From Deltaproteobacteria bacterium (GTDB lineage Bacteria; Bdellovibrionota; Bdellovibrionia; Bdellovibrionales; JAMPXM01): a DNA stretch of 64,000 nt. The translations under genes and the position numbers were made by a program. The notes under the pieces were generated by a model, which worked only from the letters and a program-made list of their open reading frames with translations, searched no databases and was not told the origin of the DNA. Below are positions 1 through 8,895 of this stretch, piece after piece (position 1 is the stretch's first letter; each line of letters begins with the position of its first letter). Location: the NCBI GenBank assembly GCA_017302795.1, contig JAFLCB010000002.1, forward strand, positions 434,001 to 498,000, in the 5' to 3' direction.

Positions 1-21
1 ATGATCTAGCCTGTAAACGCC

Positions 22-960
22 ATGGTGGGCATTTACAAAGTATCCAAAATTTCATTGGGTTTAATTCTCGGGCTTCTTTGTGCCGGAAATTTGTTTGCGT
101 CGAAATCTGAGCCGGCCCCCAAATTGGCTGATCCGGAGGGCCCCTGGAAGAATTCTGTTATTCGTTTGGGGTTCATACCTGGCGAAGGGGTGGCAGATCT
201 AAAGCTAAAGGGCGAAGATCTTGCGAAAATGATCGGTAAGAAGACTGGCATCGTGGTTCAGCCTTATATCGGAACTAGCTACAGCGATCTCATCGAGAAA
301 ATCGCACAGAAAAAAATTGATATCGCTTTCTTGAGTGCCCTCTCCTATGTCGAGGCCGAGAGCCAAGTTGGCCTCAAGGTTTTATTGAAGAAGGTTTGGG
401 ATAAAGGCTTTTATTACAGCGTGATACTTTCTGACTCGCGATCATCAATACGATCGTTGAAGGATCTAAAGGGTAAGCGCTTGGCTTTTGTTGATAAGAA
501 ATCTGCTTCTGGATACCTGTATCCGCTGATGGCGCTAAGCAAGTCAGGTTTGAAAGTACCGGATGACTTTAAGGCCGTTGTCTACTCCGGAAGTCATGAC
601 CAGTCTGTTCATGCTCTAAAAGTAAAAGCGGCCGATGCAATCGCGGTATTCTCGAATGATCCGAAAGGGAAAGATTCGGCGTGGACGCAACACCAGGGGG
701 CACTAAAGGATGTTCGGGTTGTTTGGGGAAGCGCTGCAATTCCCAATGATCCCCTTTGTGTACGAAACGATTTTTACGAAATGAATCCGAAACTAACTCA
801 CGATTTTATGTTTGGGCTTATTGAGCTAAATGAAGATCCTCAGTTAGGCGCAGAGTTTCGACGACTTCTGGGAATCAAGTCCCTTATGACGGCAACGTCG
901 GGACAGTATGAACCTGTCCGCGAAATGCACCGTGAAATCATCTCTCGGGAGGCGAAGTGA
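22..960 (+). CDS. PhnD-like periplasmic substrate-binding protein
   Basis: A 312-residue exported protein of the PhnD/TctC-like binding-protein fold. An N-terminal hydrophobic segment (about residues 8-26, ending FAS) is a signal peptide. The body shows the family pattern: a first strand RLGFIPGE, a region DIAFLSALSYVEAE typical of the ligand cleft, and LKDLKGKRLAFVDKKSASGYLYP, the PhnD hallmark near residue 150. The family binds phosphonate, phosphite or phosphate, but the ligand here cannot be read. It overlaps the following ABC ATPase start by 4 bases (GTGA), so the three genes are an operon. No PhnE-type permease follows; the partner permease is of the ABC-2 export type, so a role other than uptake is possible. 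An in-frame stop lies just upstream, so the start at 22 is near the true one. Confidence 0.8.
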   Translation: MVGIYKVSKISLGLILGLLCAGNLFASKSEPAPKLADPEGPWKNSVIRLGFIPGEGVADLKLKGEDLAKMIGKKTGIVVQPYIGTSYSDLIEKIAQKKIDIAFLSALSYVEAESQVGLKVLLKKVWDKGFYYSVILSDSRSSIRSLKDLKGKRLAFVDKKSASGYLYPLMALSKSGLKVPDDFKAVVYSGSHDQSVHALKVKAADAIAVFSNDPKGKDSAWTQHQGALKDVRVVWGSAAIPNDPLCVRNDFYEMNPKLTHDFMFGLIELNEDPQLGAEFRRLLGIKSLMTATSGQYEPVREMHREIISREAK

Positions 961-1859
961 GCAATTCAGCAATTGTACTTGAGGTCAATGGCTTAAAAAA
1001 GTCTTACCGCAGTCCACTGACTCGTAAAAAAGTGGAGGCACTTAAAGGCGTAAGTTTCACAATTCCAGCGGGAACAATCACCGGTTTCCTTGGCGCCAAC
1101 GGCGCAGGTAAAACGACCACGATTAAATGCCTTCTTGAGCTCGCTTTTGCTGAAGCAGGCGAGGTTCGATTTTTTGGCGAGAAGGGGCTTTCGAAAGATG
1201 CAAAATCGAAGATCGGCTTTTTGCCAGAGCGCCCCTATTTTTACGACTATTTGACGGGCAGAGAGTTTTTAAAGTTTTACGGTCAGATCTCTGGGCGAAT
1301 TAGCAGTGGGGATTTGCCGTCACGCATAAGTGCTTTGTTGGAAAGAGTTGGCCTTTCGCATGCGGGCGACCGGCCACTACGAAGCTATTCAAAAGGAATG
1401 CTGCAGAGAATCGGGATTGCTCAGGCGCTCATTCATCGTCCGGAGTTTATTATTTTAGATGAACCGATGACAGGTTTGGATCCCGATGGTCGCCATGAAG
1501 TTCGAGAAATTATTCTTGAGGTAGCAAAACAGGGCACAGCTGTCTTTTTCTCCAGCCATTTGCTTCCCGATGCGGAAACTCTCTGCGAGCGATTGGTTAT
1601 ACTAAAAAAAGGCGACTTGATCTATCACGGCCGAACCGACGATTTGATGAAGCAAATTGATACTGAGTGGCGAGTCCTCTATCGCCCTAAAGGCCTCGGA
1701 GGCCCCGCCATAGAGAAGCTTCTTAAGCATCAATCAGAGTTACAGATGGAAATTGATAGAATTCGACAAGCCGATGGAGAAATTTTGGAAGTGGGGCCAA
1801 AACGAGTTTCGCTAGAAGAGATATTCGTCCGTATGGCGTTTGATAAGAAAGAGGCATAG
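957..1859 (+). CDS. ABC transporter ATP-binding protein (ABC-2 exporter type)
   Basis: A 300-residue ATPase energising the membrane protein encoded next. It has Walker A GANGAGKTT near residue 46, the signature SKGMLQRIGIAQAL, Walker B FIILDEPMTGLD and the switch histidine in FFSSHLLPDAE. The C-terminal extension of about 90 residues is typical of NatA/GldA/CcmA-like exporter ATPases. It starts with GTG, overlapping the upstream stop by 4 bases, and ends 2 bases before the permease start, so translation is probably coupled. The substrate is unknown. Confidence 0.9.
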   Translation: MSNSAIVLEVNGLKKSYRSPLTRKKVEALKGVSFTIPAGTITGFLGANGAGKTTTIKCLLELAFAEAGEVRFFGEKGLSKDAKSKIGFLPERPYFYDYLTGREFLKFYGQISGRISSGDLPSRISALLERVGLSHAGDRPLRSYSKGMLQRIGIAQALIHRPEFIILDEPMTGLDPDGRHEVREIILEVAKQGTAVFFSSHLLPDAETLCERLVILKKGDLIYHGRTDDLMKQIDTEWRVLYRPKGLGGPAIEKLLKHQSELQMEIDRIRQADGEILEVGPKRVSLEEIFVRMAFDKKEA

Positions 1860-1861
1860 GA

Positions 1862-2629
1862 ATGAACTCGATCATCGTAATTGCCGGAAATACTTTTCGG
1901 GAAGTTATTCGCGACCGAATTCTTTATGGCCTAGTTGTTTTTGCCGTTATGCTTTTATTGCTCTCGCTTGCCCTCGGGCAGCTTTCTTTTGATGAAAACT
2001 TGAGGCTGTCGGCCAATTTTGGATTTACTGGCATCCACATTGCGGTGATCGTGCTTGCGGTTTTTGTAGGTAGCAGCCTTGTGTCCAAGGAAATCGAAAA
2101 GCAAACCATTCTTACCCTTCTCGCGCGGCCAATTTCGAGAGCCGAATTTATTTTAGGTAAGGCGTTCGGACTTCTTTTGGTTTTAAAGGTTGTGGCCTTT
2201 GGACTTGCGCTTATACTTTCAATCTTTCTAGCGTTGCTAGATTTCAGTTTTACCCCTGTCTACTTATTCGCGGTCGCAGGAATTCTTTTTGAGGCAGCAG
2301 TTCTCTTGTCGTTCGCAATTTTCTTCGGCTCTTTCGCTCGGCCCATGATGACGGTCGTGTTTACAGTTTCGGTATTTCTTCTCGGGCATTGGGTAGAAAC
2401 GCTTCACTATTTTATTACCAGATCTCAGAACGACACTTTTAAAGTAATCGGTACTGTCATCAGCTATATCATTCCGAACCTTGAATCCTTTAATTGGCGG
2501 GAAGCCCCGGTCTACGGAATCAATGTAGAGTTCAGTCAAGTTGGAATGGCTTTTGGTTCGGCAATGGGTTGGGTGACTCTTTTGGTTGCGGCAACTGTGT
2601 TGATTTTCAGGAGACGTGACTTTGTTTGA
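1862..2629 (+). CDS. ABC-2 type transporter permease
   Basis: A 255-residue integral membrane protein with about six hydrophobic segments, e.g. residues 21-40, 57-80 and 103-130, ending in the basic tail FRRRDFV. The motif SSLVSKEIEKQTILTLLARP is characteristic of ABC-2 permeases (NosY/GldF-like), where this amphipathic segment contacts the ATPase. It lies directly after its ATPase gene and its end overlaps the GTG start of pilD by 14 bases, which ties the exporter genes to the pilus cluster in one transcript. The cargo is not evident. Confidence 0.88.
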   Translation: MNSIIVIAGNTFREVIRDRILYGLVVFAVMLLLLSLALGQLSFDENLRLSANFGFTGIHIAVIVLAVFVGSSLVSKEIEKQTILTLLARPISRAEFILGKAFGLLLVLKVVAFGLALILSIFLALLDFSFTPVYLFAVAGILFEAAVLLSFAIFFGSFARPMMTVVFTVSVFLLGHWVETLHYFITRSQNDTFKVIGTVISYIIPNLESFNWREAPVYGINVEFSQVGMAFGSAMGWVTLLVAATVLIFRRRDFV

Positions 2630-3449
2630 AACTTCTTCGGATTGGTTGCTGTTTTCCTACATTGTCGTGATGGGCGCATGTTTTGGGAGCTTCGCGAACG
2701 TTGTTATTTATAGACTCCCCGCGGGCTTAAGCGTCGTTCGCCCCGGTTCCTATTGCTGGTCGTGCAACACGCCAATCAAGCTGCGACACAATTTGCCAAT
2801 TCTTGGTTGGTTTCTTTTGCGAGGGCGTTGCGCCAACTGCAAAACTAAGTATTCCTTCCGCTACCCTGCGGTTGAGATCCTGATGGCTGCGCTTTTTGGT
2901 TTCGCATTTTTTCAGATCGGCTGGAACTGGTCGTTAATTGAAGCCTTGGTTTTTGTTTTTGGTCTTGTAACAGTAAGTTTTATCGATCTTGATCATATGA
3001 TTTTGCCCGACAAGTTCACCTTGCCCGGAATCGTGATCGGACTGCTCGGCGCTTTTTTGAATCCTGAGCGAGAATTTCTAAGTTCCTTGTACGGTGTTTT
3101 GTTAGGCGGCGGTTTTTTGTGGGCTATCGCCTACCTTTACGCGCTCGTTCGAAAGCGAGAAGGCATGGGTGGGGGAGATATAAAGCTTTTAGCCTGGATC
3201 GGCGCAGTTCTCGGCTGGAAGTCTGTTCCATTTGTTATTTTGGTCGCTAGTATTTTTGGCAGCATCATCGGTGTCTGCGCCATGCTGTTTACCAAAAAGT
3301 CGAAGACCGAGCCCGAAAGCGAGTCCGCAACTCAGCCCGATTCATTTGCCATACCGTTTGGACCTTTTCTGGCGACTGCCGCACTCGTTTACTTGTTGTT
3401 TGATGGCGAACGAGTGATCGCTTGGTATCTGGAGCTTCACAAGCTCTAA
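2616..3449 (+). CDS. pilD: Prepilin peptidase / N-methyltransferase
   Basis: A 277-residue polytopic aspartic protease that cleaves and methylates type IV prepilins in the inner membrane. The N-terminal domain has the two CxxC pairs of the zinc site (CWSCNTP and CANCKTK). The catalytic aspartates lie in FIDLDHMILPDK (about residue 128) and in GGGDIKLLAW (about 187). The start is GTG at 2616, preceded by CAGGAGA, inside the end of the permease gene. Length and domain order are normal for PilD. It stands directly upstream of pilMNOPQ, fitting a type IV pilus locus. Confidence 0.95.
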   Translation: MTLFETSSDWLLFSYIVVMGACFGSFANVVIYRLPAGLSVVRPGSYCWSCNTPIKLRHNLPILGWFLLRGRCANCKTKYSFRYPAVEILMAALFGFAFFQIGWNWSLIEALVFVFGLVTVSFIDLDHMILPDKFTLPGIVIGLLGAFLNPEREFLSSLYGVLLGGGFLWAIAYLYALVRKREGMGGGDIKLLAWIGAVLGWKSVPFVILVASIFGSIIGVCAMLFTKKSKTEPESESATQPDSFAIPFGPFLATAALVYLLFDGERVIAWYLELHKL

Positions 3450-3503
3450 GCCTCACGTTGGTCTAGGTCATAGAGCTTTATTGGCCGCGACTTCAGTGGT
3501 GGT

Positions 3504-3533
3504 TTGACACACGGTCGCATACTTCGGTCTAAT
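3504..3533 (+). promoter_or_regulatory. Candidate sigma-70 promoter of the pilM operon
   Basis: TTGACA at 3504-3509 matches the -35 consensus fully, and TCTAAT at 3528-3533 matches five of six -10 bases, with an 18-base spacer. It lies 38 bases before the pilM ATG in the only sizeable gap of the pilus cluster. Transcription would start near 3540. This is a sequence match only. Confidence 0.6.
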
Positions 3534-3570
3534 TTATCCAGGGCTAGTCTAGGTACCTTCAGGTGGGTTC

Positions 3571-4626
3571 ATGTTTTTTGGTGCAAAAAAAATTGTGGCA
3601 ATCGATATCGGTACGAGCAGCATCAAGCTCGCCGAAATGGATTCAACGCGAAAAGGTTGGATGCTGAATAAGTTTGGCGTCGTGACGCTCAATCAAGGCT
3701 GGGTCAAAGACGGCGAGATTTTAGAACCACAGGCAGTTGCCGAGACCTTGAAAACATTGATCCAATCGGTGAAATGCAAACGAAAGAATGTTGCCACTGG
3801 AATCTTCGGGAACGGAGTCATCGTGAAGCGCATTTCTATGGCGCCAATCGAAGAAAACCTAATTTCGGAAGCGATCAAGTGGGAAGCCGAGCAGTACATC
3901 CCGTTTGAAATTTCCGAAGCGGCTATCGATTTTCACCTAATCGGAAAAGAGGGCCGTAATCCCGGCGATAACTTAGACATCATTTTGGTTGGAGCGAAAC
4001 AAGAGTTCGTCTTCCGATTTATTGAAACTGTTGAATCGGCCAATCTAAAATGCTCGATTCTAGATGTGTCGGGCTTTGCATTGGCGAATTGTTTTGAGGC
4101 GAATTACGGAAAAGTCGACGGCCTGACAGCGATCCTTAATATCGGCGCAGGAGTTACGAACCTTGTAATTATCGAAAAGGGTGAGGTTATATTTAGCCGA
4201 GACTCAATGGTTGGTGGTCTCACGTACACAAATGAACTTCACAAAGCGATGGGCGTGTCGCTCGCCGAGGCAGAGTCCTTAAAAATTAGTGCCTCCGTTG
4301 GCCAAGAAGTCCCTCCAGAAGTGAATTCTGTTCTTTCGAGCACCACCGAACAGGTGGTAGACGAAATAAGGAATGCATTTGAGTTCTTCATCGCAACGGG
4401 CGGTGGAGGGCGAGTCAACAAAATCTATGTCACTGGCGGCAGCATCTTTATCCCAAAGCTTGTCGAAGAGATTTCCGCCGCCGTCGGAGTTCCATTCGAG
4501 GTTTTGAATCCGTTCCAGGTCGTCACCTTTGACGAAAAAGCACTGACTTCCGATTACATCCAGCAGATTCAGTCGATTTGCCCTGTGGCGATTGGTTTAG
4601 CTATGCGGAGCATGAAAGAAGTATGA
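3571..4626 (+). CDS. pilM: Type IV pilus assembly protein PilM
   Basis: A 351-residue cytoplasmic actin-like ATPase of the pilus alignment complex. It begins with FFGAKKIVAIDIGTSSIKLAEM, the phosphate-1 loop of the FtsA/PilM fold, and has the second phosphate loop in ILNIGAGVTNLVIIE and the adenosine motif IYVTGGSIFIPKL. Length matches the family. PilM binds the N-terminal cytoplasmic tail of PilN; pilN follows with a 4-base ATGA overlap. A strong promoter lies just upstream. Confidence 0.95.
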   Translation: MFFGAKKIVAIDIGTSSIKLAEMDSTRKGWMLNKFGVVTLNQGWVKDGEILEPQAVAETLKTLIQSVKCKRKNVATGIFGNGVIVKRISMAPIEENLISEAIKWEAEQYIPFEISEAAIDFHLIGKEGRNPGDNLDIILVGAKQEFVFRFIETVESANLKCSILDVSGFALANCFEANYGKVDGLTAILNIGAGVTNLVIIEKGEVIFSRDSMVGGLTYTNELHKAMGVSLAEAESLKISASVGQEVPPEVNSVLSSTTEQVVDEIRNAFEFFIATGGGGRVNKIYVTGGSIFIPKLVEEISAAVGVPFEVLNPFQVVTFDEKALTSDYIQQIQSICPVAIGLAMRSMKEV

Positions 4627-5237
4627 TTCGAATTAACCTGCTAAGAACAATGGGAGTCTCTGGTGTTGGAACCAACATCGGGACTTCTGCGTCTAGCGGT
4701 GGCGAAATCATCTCGGTCGACGTTCGTCGGCAAGCGGCCATCAAGGTGGCGATCATTTTGCTATTCCCAATATTACTTTTTATCTGGGAAAAGCTTCGCA
4801 TCAATTCCCTACAAAGTGATCAGGTGCAAATTCAGCAAAAGGTAACGGCTGTCGAGGCGGAAAGAGCTTCTTTCGGATCGACGGCACCCAGAGTTGCTAA
4901 GGCCAACAAGCTAAAAGAAAAAATGACGAAAGAGATCAAAATTATTCGCGAACTTGCGCGCAACCGGTTGCGTGAGGTGAAGGCGCTTGATCAGTTGCAG
5001 ACGATCCTTCCAGATAAAACGTGGATCAGTTCCATCAAAATTGAAGGCAGTAAAATTACGATGGACGGTTATGCTTTAAACGAGTCCGCGATCACCGAGC
5101 TTATGACGGCACTCAACACGAATGCTTTCTTTTCCGGTGTTCAACCCAAGGGGCAGGTCCAGGAAACCAACATGCTACTCGGTCAAATTACTAAATTTGG
5201 ATTTGAGTTCCGTGTCGGCAATTCGGAGGAGAACTGA
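4623..5237 (+). CDS. pilN: Type IV pilus assembly protein PilN
   Basis: A 204-residue bitopic inner-membrane protein. The chosen ATG (4623) gives MIRINLL, which is the conserved PilN N-terminal motif that docks in PilM; a longer reading starting upstream would bury this motif. A hydrophobic segment near residues 37-52 (VAIILLFPILLFIWE) spans the membrane, followed by a coiled coil and a ferredoxin-like periplasmic domain (QTILPDKTWISSIKIEG). It overlaps pilM by 4 bases, and its stop abuts the pilO start. Confidence 0.93.
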   Translation: MIRINLLRTMGVSGVGTNIGTSASSGGEIISVDVRRQAAIKVAIILLFPILLFIWEKLRINSLQSDQVQIQQKVTAVEAERASFGSTAPRVAKANKLKEKMTKEIKIIRELARNRLREVKALDQLQTILPDKTWISSIKIEGSKITMDGYALNESAITELMTALNTNAFFSGVQPKGQVQETNMLLGQITKFGFEFRVGNSEEN

Positions 5238-5896
5238 TGGAAAAATACATCCTTCAGCTCGGCGAATTAACATGGAGCAAAGTGATCTTCGGTGGAATCA
5301 TAGCGGCGGTGCTTTACTGGAGTCTTTATTACGACGATGGCGCCACTCTCGAGGCATCCATACTAGCCCTTCAAACTCAGTACACAGAGGCGGAAAAAAA
5401 CCTGCAAGAAACTAGACAGGCAATGGCCGATACAGAGAAGTTCGAAAAAGAAGTTCGAAATAACGAAATTCAGTTTGAGAAAGTGCTCGAGTATCTCCCG
5501 CAAGAAATGAATTCGAATGAATTGACCAGAATGATAAACGAGATCGTCGCACAAACAGGAACTCGATTACTCGAGACGAAGCCGCAGCTGAATGTTGAAC
5601 GGAAAGAATTCTATGAGATCACGAGAATTGATCTAAATATAGAAGGTCGATTTGTCGGAGTCGTTACTTTTTTGTCGGCCCTTTCCCGTGTTACGAAACT
5701 GCTTACCTTTGATAAAATCGAAGTGCTGGTCAGTTCGAAACCTGGCGCCGGTAGTCTTGACGACGCCCCAAATGTTCAGCTTTCTGGCACCTTGCTGGGA
5801 TACCGATATTTGAAAGACGTCGAGCCAGGCAGCGCAATTAGTGCCGCAGGCGCAAGCGCTCCAACAAGCGGAGGACCTAGTGGCACAACACCTTAA
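5237..5896 (+). CDS. pilO: Type IV pilus assembly protein PilO
   Basis: A 219-residue inner-membrane protein that dimerises with PilN. It has one hydrophobic segment at about residues 14-30, a long periplasmic coiled coil (residues about 45-95, rich in Glu, Gln and Lys), then a ferredoxin-like domain with VGVVTFLSALSRVTKLLTFDKIEV, typical of PilO. The C-terminus is a Gly/Ala/Ser-rich tail. ATG overlaps the pilN stop by one base (TGATGG). Confidence 0.92.
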   Translation: MEKYILQLGELTWSKVIFGGIIAAVLYWSLYYDDGATLEASILALQTQYTEAEKNLQETRQAMADTEKFEKEVRNNEIQFEKVLEYLPQEMNSNELTRMINEIVAQTGTRLLETKPQLNVERKEFYEITRIDLNIEGRFVGVVTFLSALSRVTKLLTFDKIEVLVSSKPGAGSLDDAPNVQLSGTLLGYRYLKDVEPGSAISAAGASAPTSGGPSGTTP

Positions 5897-6482
5897 GATA
5901 TGCCTACGAAGTTTTCTGGTTTCCATGCTGGTCGAGGTTGGATTGGCGATGTCACCGCTTTATTTGCCGACGGTACAAGCGCAAACACCTCCAGCTGACC
6001 CAGCAGCACCCGCTGCTGCTGCGGCGCCGGCTGTCGGAGGAACGGCCCAGGGTCAAGATGGCAAAACAGTTAATCCCGCCGAGTCGGCAAAGCAACTTGA
6101 AGCGCTAGCTGATGAGCTGTTTTTGCAGGGTATGATGGATGCTTTTGAATACGATCCCCGTGGTCGCCGCGATCCATTTGTCCAGCCTGTGTTGGATCGC
6201 CCGGTACCGATGGGCGCAAGGCATGGCCCGTTCTTGGCGTTACAACGTTTTGATATCAGCACGCTCAAGTTGGTCGGCATTATTTGGGATGTTAAAAGAC
6301 CGCGCGCGATGATTACCGACCCTGGCGGAAAAATTCACATCGTTGGACCAAACGCGAAAATCGGTCCACGCAATGGCTACATCGCGGTTATTCGCGAAGG
6401 TGAAATTGTTGTTGTTGAGACTGTCGAAGGTGAGGGCGGACGACTGGCCTCGTCTGCGCAGGTTATAAAGCTCGCGAAATAG
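5880..6482 (+). CDS. pilP: Type IV pilus assembly protein PilP
   Basis: A 200-residue protein linking PilN/O to the secretin. The start chosen is GTG at 5880, because GGAGG lies 5 bases upstream; an upstream ATG at 5841 has no such site. It overlaps the end of pilO by 17 bases. A hydrophobic N-terminal segment is followed by a Pro/Ala-rich linker (residues about 37-60), then the beta-domain with the PilP signature YDPRGRRDPF and FDISTLKLVGIIWD. A classical lipobox Cys was not found, so membrane attachment may be by an uncleaved anchor. Confidence 0.9.
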   Translation: MAQHLKICLRSFLVSMLVEVGLAMSPLYLPTVQAQTPPADPAAPAAAAAPAVGGTAQGQDGKTVNPAESAKQLEALADELFLQGMMDAFEYDPRGRRDPFVQPVLDRPVPMGARHGPFLALQRFDISTLKLVGIIWDVKRPRAMITDPGGKIHIVGPNAKIGPRNGYIAVIREGEIVVVETVEGEGGRLASSAQVIKLAK

Positions 6483-6608
6483 ATTTTTGAATGAAACCTG
6501 GACCTAGACTGGACCTGTCGCGAAGTCGCGTCTGGCAAAGAGCCATGTCATACTTTTCGATGATACTTCTCGAAGTCGGGAAACTGGGAACCACGGAGGG
6601 CACCCTGC

Positions 6609-8879
6609 ATGCCGCAGATTGATCAGACATCAAAGATTGTTCGGTTGCAGAACCCGTCTGCTTTTTTCACTAAAGCCATTGCGATGATCGCGGCGCTGCT
6701 TTGCGCTCTGGCGCTGGGTTATGTGTCGCAAGCAGAATCTGCAGTGCGATCCGCCGACAAAGCCGATTACTACTCGAAGGCGCAAGGTAAAAAGAAAAAG
6801 AAGTTGAGTAAGCTCAAGCGTGGGGCGCGAACAAATGCCTCAACCGCTCGCTCGGCGCGCTACTTGGCACAAAATGATTTAGAGAGCGACCTGGATTCCG
6901 AACTCGAATCAGAAATGGGTGGAGGCGACTCGGCCGCTCCTGCAGAGACATCCAGTGGCACGGACGGCGCAGGTGCCCCAGCGACCCCGCAGATGGGCGA
7001 GGATGTACAGATCACTGATATTCAATATGATTCTAAGCAAGCGGGAGGCACGGTTGTAATCACGACCACAAGTCCCGCGACGTATCGAACCCGTGAGGTT
7101 CCGGGAAACAATCAAGTTATCATTGAAATTGCTAACGCAAAACTTCCTGAAAAACTTAAGCGACCTTTCAACACAAAGGACTTTAAGCAAGCAACGGTCT
7201 CGATCATGGCCTACCAAGAGGCAGGATCGAGCACCGCTCGTATCGTGCTGCAATATCGGCAGCCAAGAAGCGTCGACGTCAAACAGGCTGATCGCGTCTT
7301 ATCAATTGTTGCAGGAGCAGCTAAGCCTGCCGATCCTGAAACGTCGACGGCTGCGGCAGAAGATTCCCCCGCTTCAGTCGGTGAAGGAACCACTAGTGAG
7401 TTTGAATCCGAAGATGCGGCATCATCCGATCGCGCAGAGGCACGGGCGGAGCGAGAACAAGAGACAGAAGATTTAGGAAGCACAGATTATGATATGGGCT
7501 CGTCAGACACGTCGTCCTCTCGGCCGCAGTCGCCATCACGCCCAACTGGGGGCGGCAAAATTATGGGAACCTCGACGTTGGATGAAGATCGTATAGGCGC
7601 TATTCGATTTTCTGGCCGACCGATTTCAATAGAAGTTCGCGATACTCCCGTTCGCGATGTGATCACATTGATTTCGGATCAGAGCGGCGCGAACATTATC
7701 ATGTCAGACGACATCACGGGATCGATCACCATCAAACTCCGTCAAGTACCGTGGGATCAGGCGCTGTCGATTATAATGAAGACACGGGGACTCGGTTATG
7801 TTCGACAAGACTCCGTCTTGCGAATTGCGCCGATCAGGCAGTTGCAAGCAGAGGCCGAGGAAGCGCGCCGGATCATTGAAGCGCAAGAAGCGACGCTACC
7901 TTTAAGAGTGAAGGTCATTCCGGTAAGCTTCGCGAGCGTAAGCCTTCTTGCGACCCAGATCCGAAGCACCCTCCAAGCAACTGCTCAATCCGCAGGACCT
8001 CCTGGCGCTGTGCCGGGTGCACAGACTGGTCGGGGCAGAATCGAAGCGGATCCAAGAACAAGTTCGATCATTGTTACGGATACTGACGACAATATTAAAC
8101 GTATTGAGCAGTTGGTAAAAGCGCTCGACACCGCGCCCTTGCAGGTCATGATCGAAGGTAAAATTATTGAAGCGAAAGAGTCCATGGGGCGCAATTTCGG
8201 GATCAACTGGGGCTATCAAGGACAAGATCTTGGTTTTGCTGGGGGCTCCCTTTCACACTCAGCTAGAGTTTCGCCGACTCTGCCGGCAGCGAATACAAGC
8301 GTCGACTTGCGCTTAGGGACCTTGGATTTTTTAGGCGACCTGGACGCGAAGCTTGCTCTATTTGAGAACGAATCTAAAGCGAGAATTATTTCTTCGCCGC
8401 GAGTGATTACGATGAATGCCCAGGAAGCGACAATTGAACAGTCGATTCAAATTGCGGTTCCAACGACAACCGTCACTACTGGGGCACCGTCGCAGGTGTC
8501 GTTCACGTATAAACCAATTCCTACCACTCTGCGCGTACGTCCTCAGATCACCTCTGGAGGCGATGTACTGATGGACGTTTCCTTCCGCCGAGAGTTTCAA
8601 TCGGGTGCGGATGGAGGTGCTGAAGTACCTATCGAGACACGAGACGTGAGAACCAGCGTTATGGTAAAGAACGGTCAAACGACAGTTATCGGCGGTGTGT
8701 ATCAAGCTGATACGACTGAAGGTGAATCAGGTACCCCATACTTAAGAAAAGTCCCAATCTTGGGCTGGTTATTTAAATCGACAACGAAGTCATCTGTTCG
8801 CAACGAGCTGCTAGTTTTTATTACACCAAGAATTATCAACGCGGACCGTACTCTCCCGAAGGGAAAGTCGGTACAATAG
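6609..8879 (+). CDS. pilQ: Type IV pilus secretin PilQ
   Basis: A 756-residue outer-membrane secretin that forms the pilus exit channel. In order: a long N-terminus with hydrophobic segment (about 22-42), a basic stretch (KKKKKLSKLKRG), an AMIN domain near 135-220 that in other secretins binds peptidoglycan, a low-complexity Ser/Glu/Asp linker near 230-320, an STN domain near 340-410 (ISIEVRDTPVRDVITLISDQ), one N-domain (VKVIPVSFASVSLLATQI) and the secretin barrel from about 535 with VPILGWLFKS and ELLVFITPRII. CGGAGGG precedes the ATG. It is separated from pilP by 126 bases. One AMIN domain is fewer than in some homologues. Confidence 0.95.
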   Translation: MPQIDQTSKIVRLQNPSAFFTKAIAMIAALLCALALGYVSQAESAVRSADKADYYSKAQGKKKKKLSKLKRGARTNASTARSARYLAQNDLESDLDSELESEMGGGDSAAPAETSSGTDGAGAPATPQMGEDVQITDIQYDSKQAGGTVVITTTSPATYRTREVPGNNQVIIEIANAKLPEKLKRPFNTKDFKQATVSIMAYQEAGSSTARIVLQYRQPRSVDVKQADRVLSIVAGAAKPADPETSTAAAEDSPASVGEGTTSEFESEDAASSDRAEARAEREQETEDLGSTDYDMGSSDTSSSRPQSPSRPTGGGKIMGTSTLDEDRIGAIRFSGRPISIEVRDTPVRDVITLISDQSGANIIMSDDITGSITIKLRQVPWDQALSIIMKTRGLGYVRQDSVLRIAPIRQLQAEAEEARRIIEAQEATLPLRVKVIPVSFASVSLLATQIRSTLQATAQSAGPPGAVPGAQTGRGRIEADPRTSSIIVTDTDDNIKRIEQLVKALDTAPLQVMIEGKIIEAKESMGRNFGINWGYQGQDLGFAGGSLSHSARVSPTLPAANTSVDLRLGTLDFLGDLDAKLALFENESKARIISSPRVITMNAQEATIEQSIQIAVPTTTVTTGAPSQVSFTYKPIPTTLRVRPQITSGGDVLMDVSFRREFQSGADGGAEVPIETRDVRTSVMVKNGQTTVIGGVYQADTTEGESGTPYLRKVPILGWLFKSTTKSSVRNELLVFITPRIINADRTLPKGKSVQ

Positions 8880-8895
8880 AGACAGGGTAAAGGTC

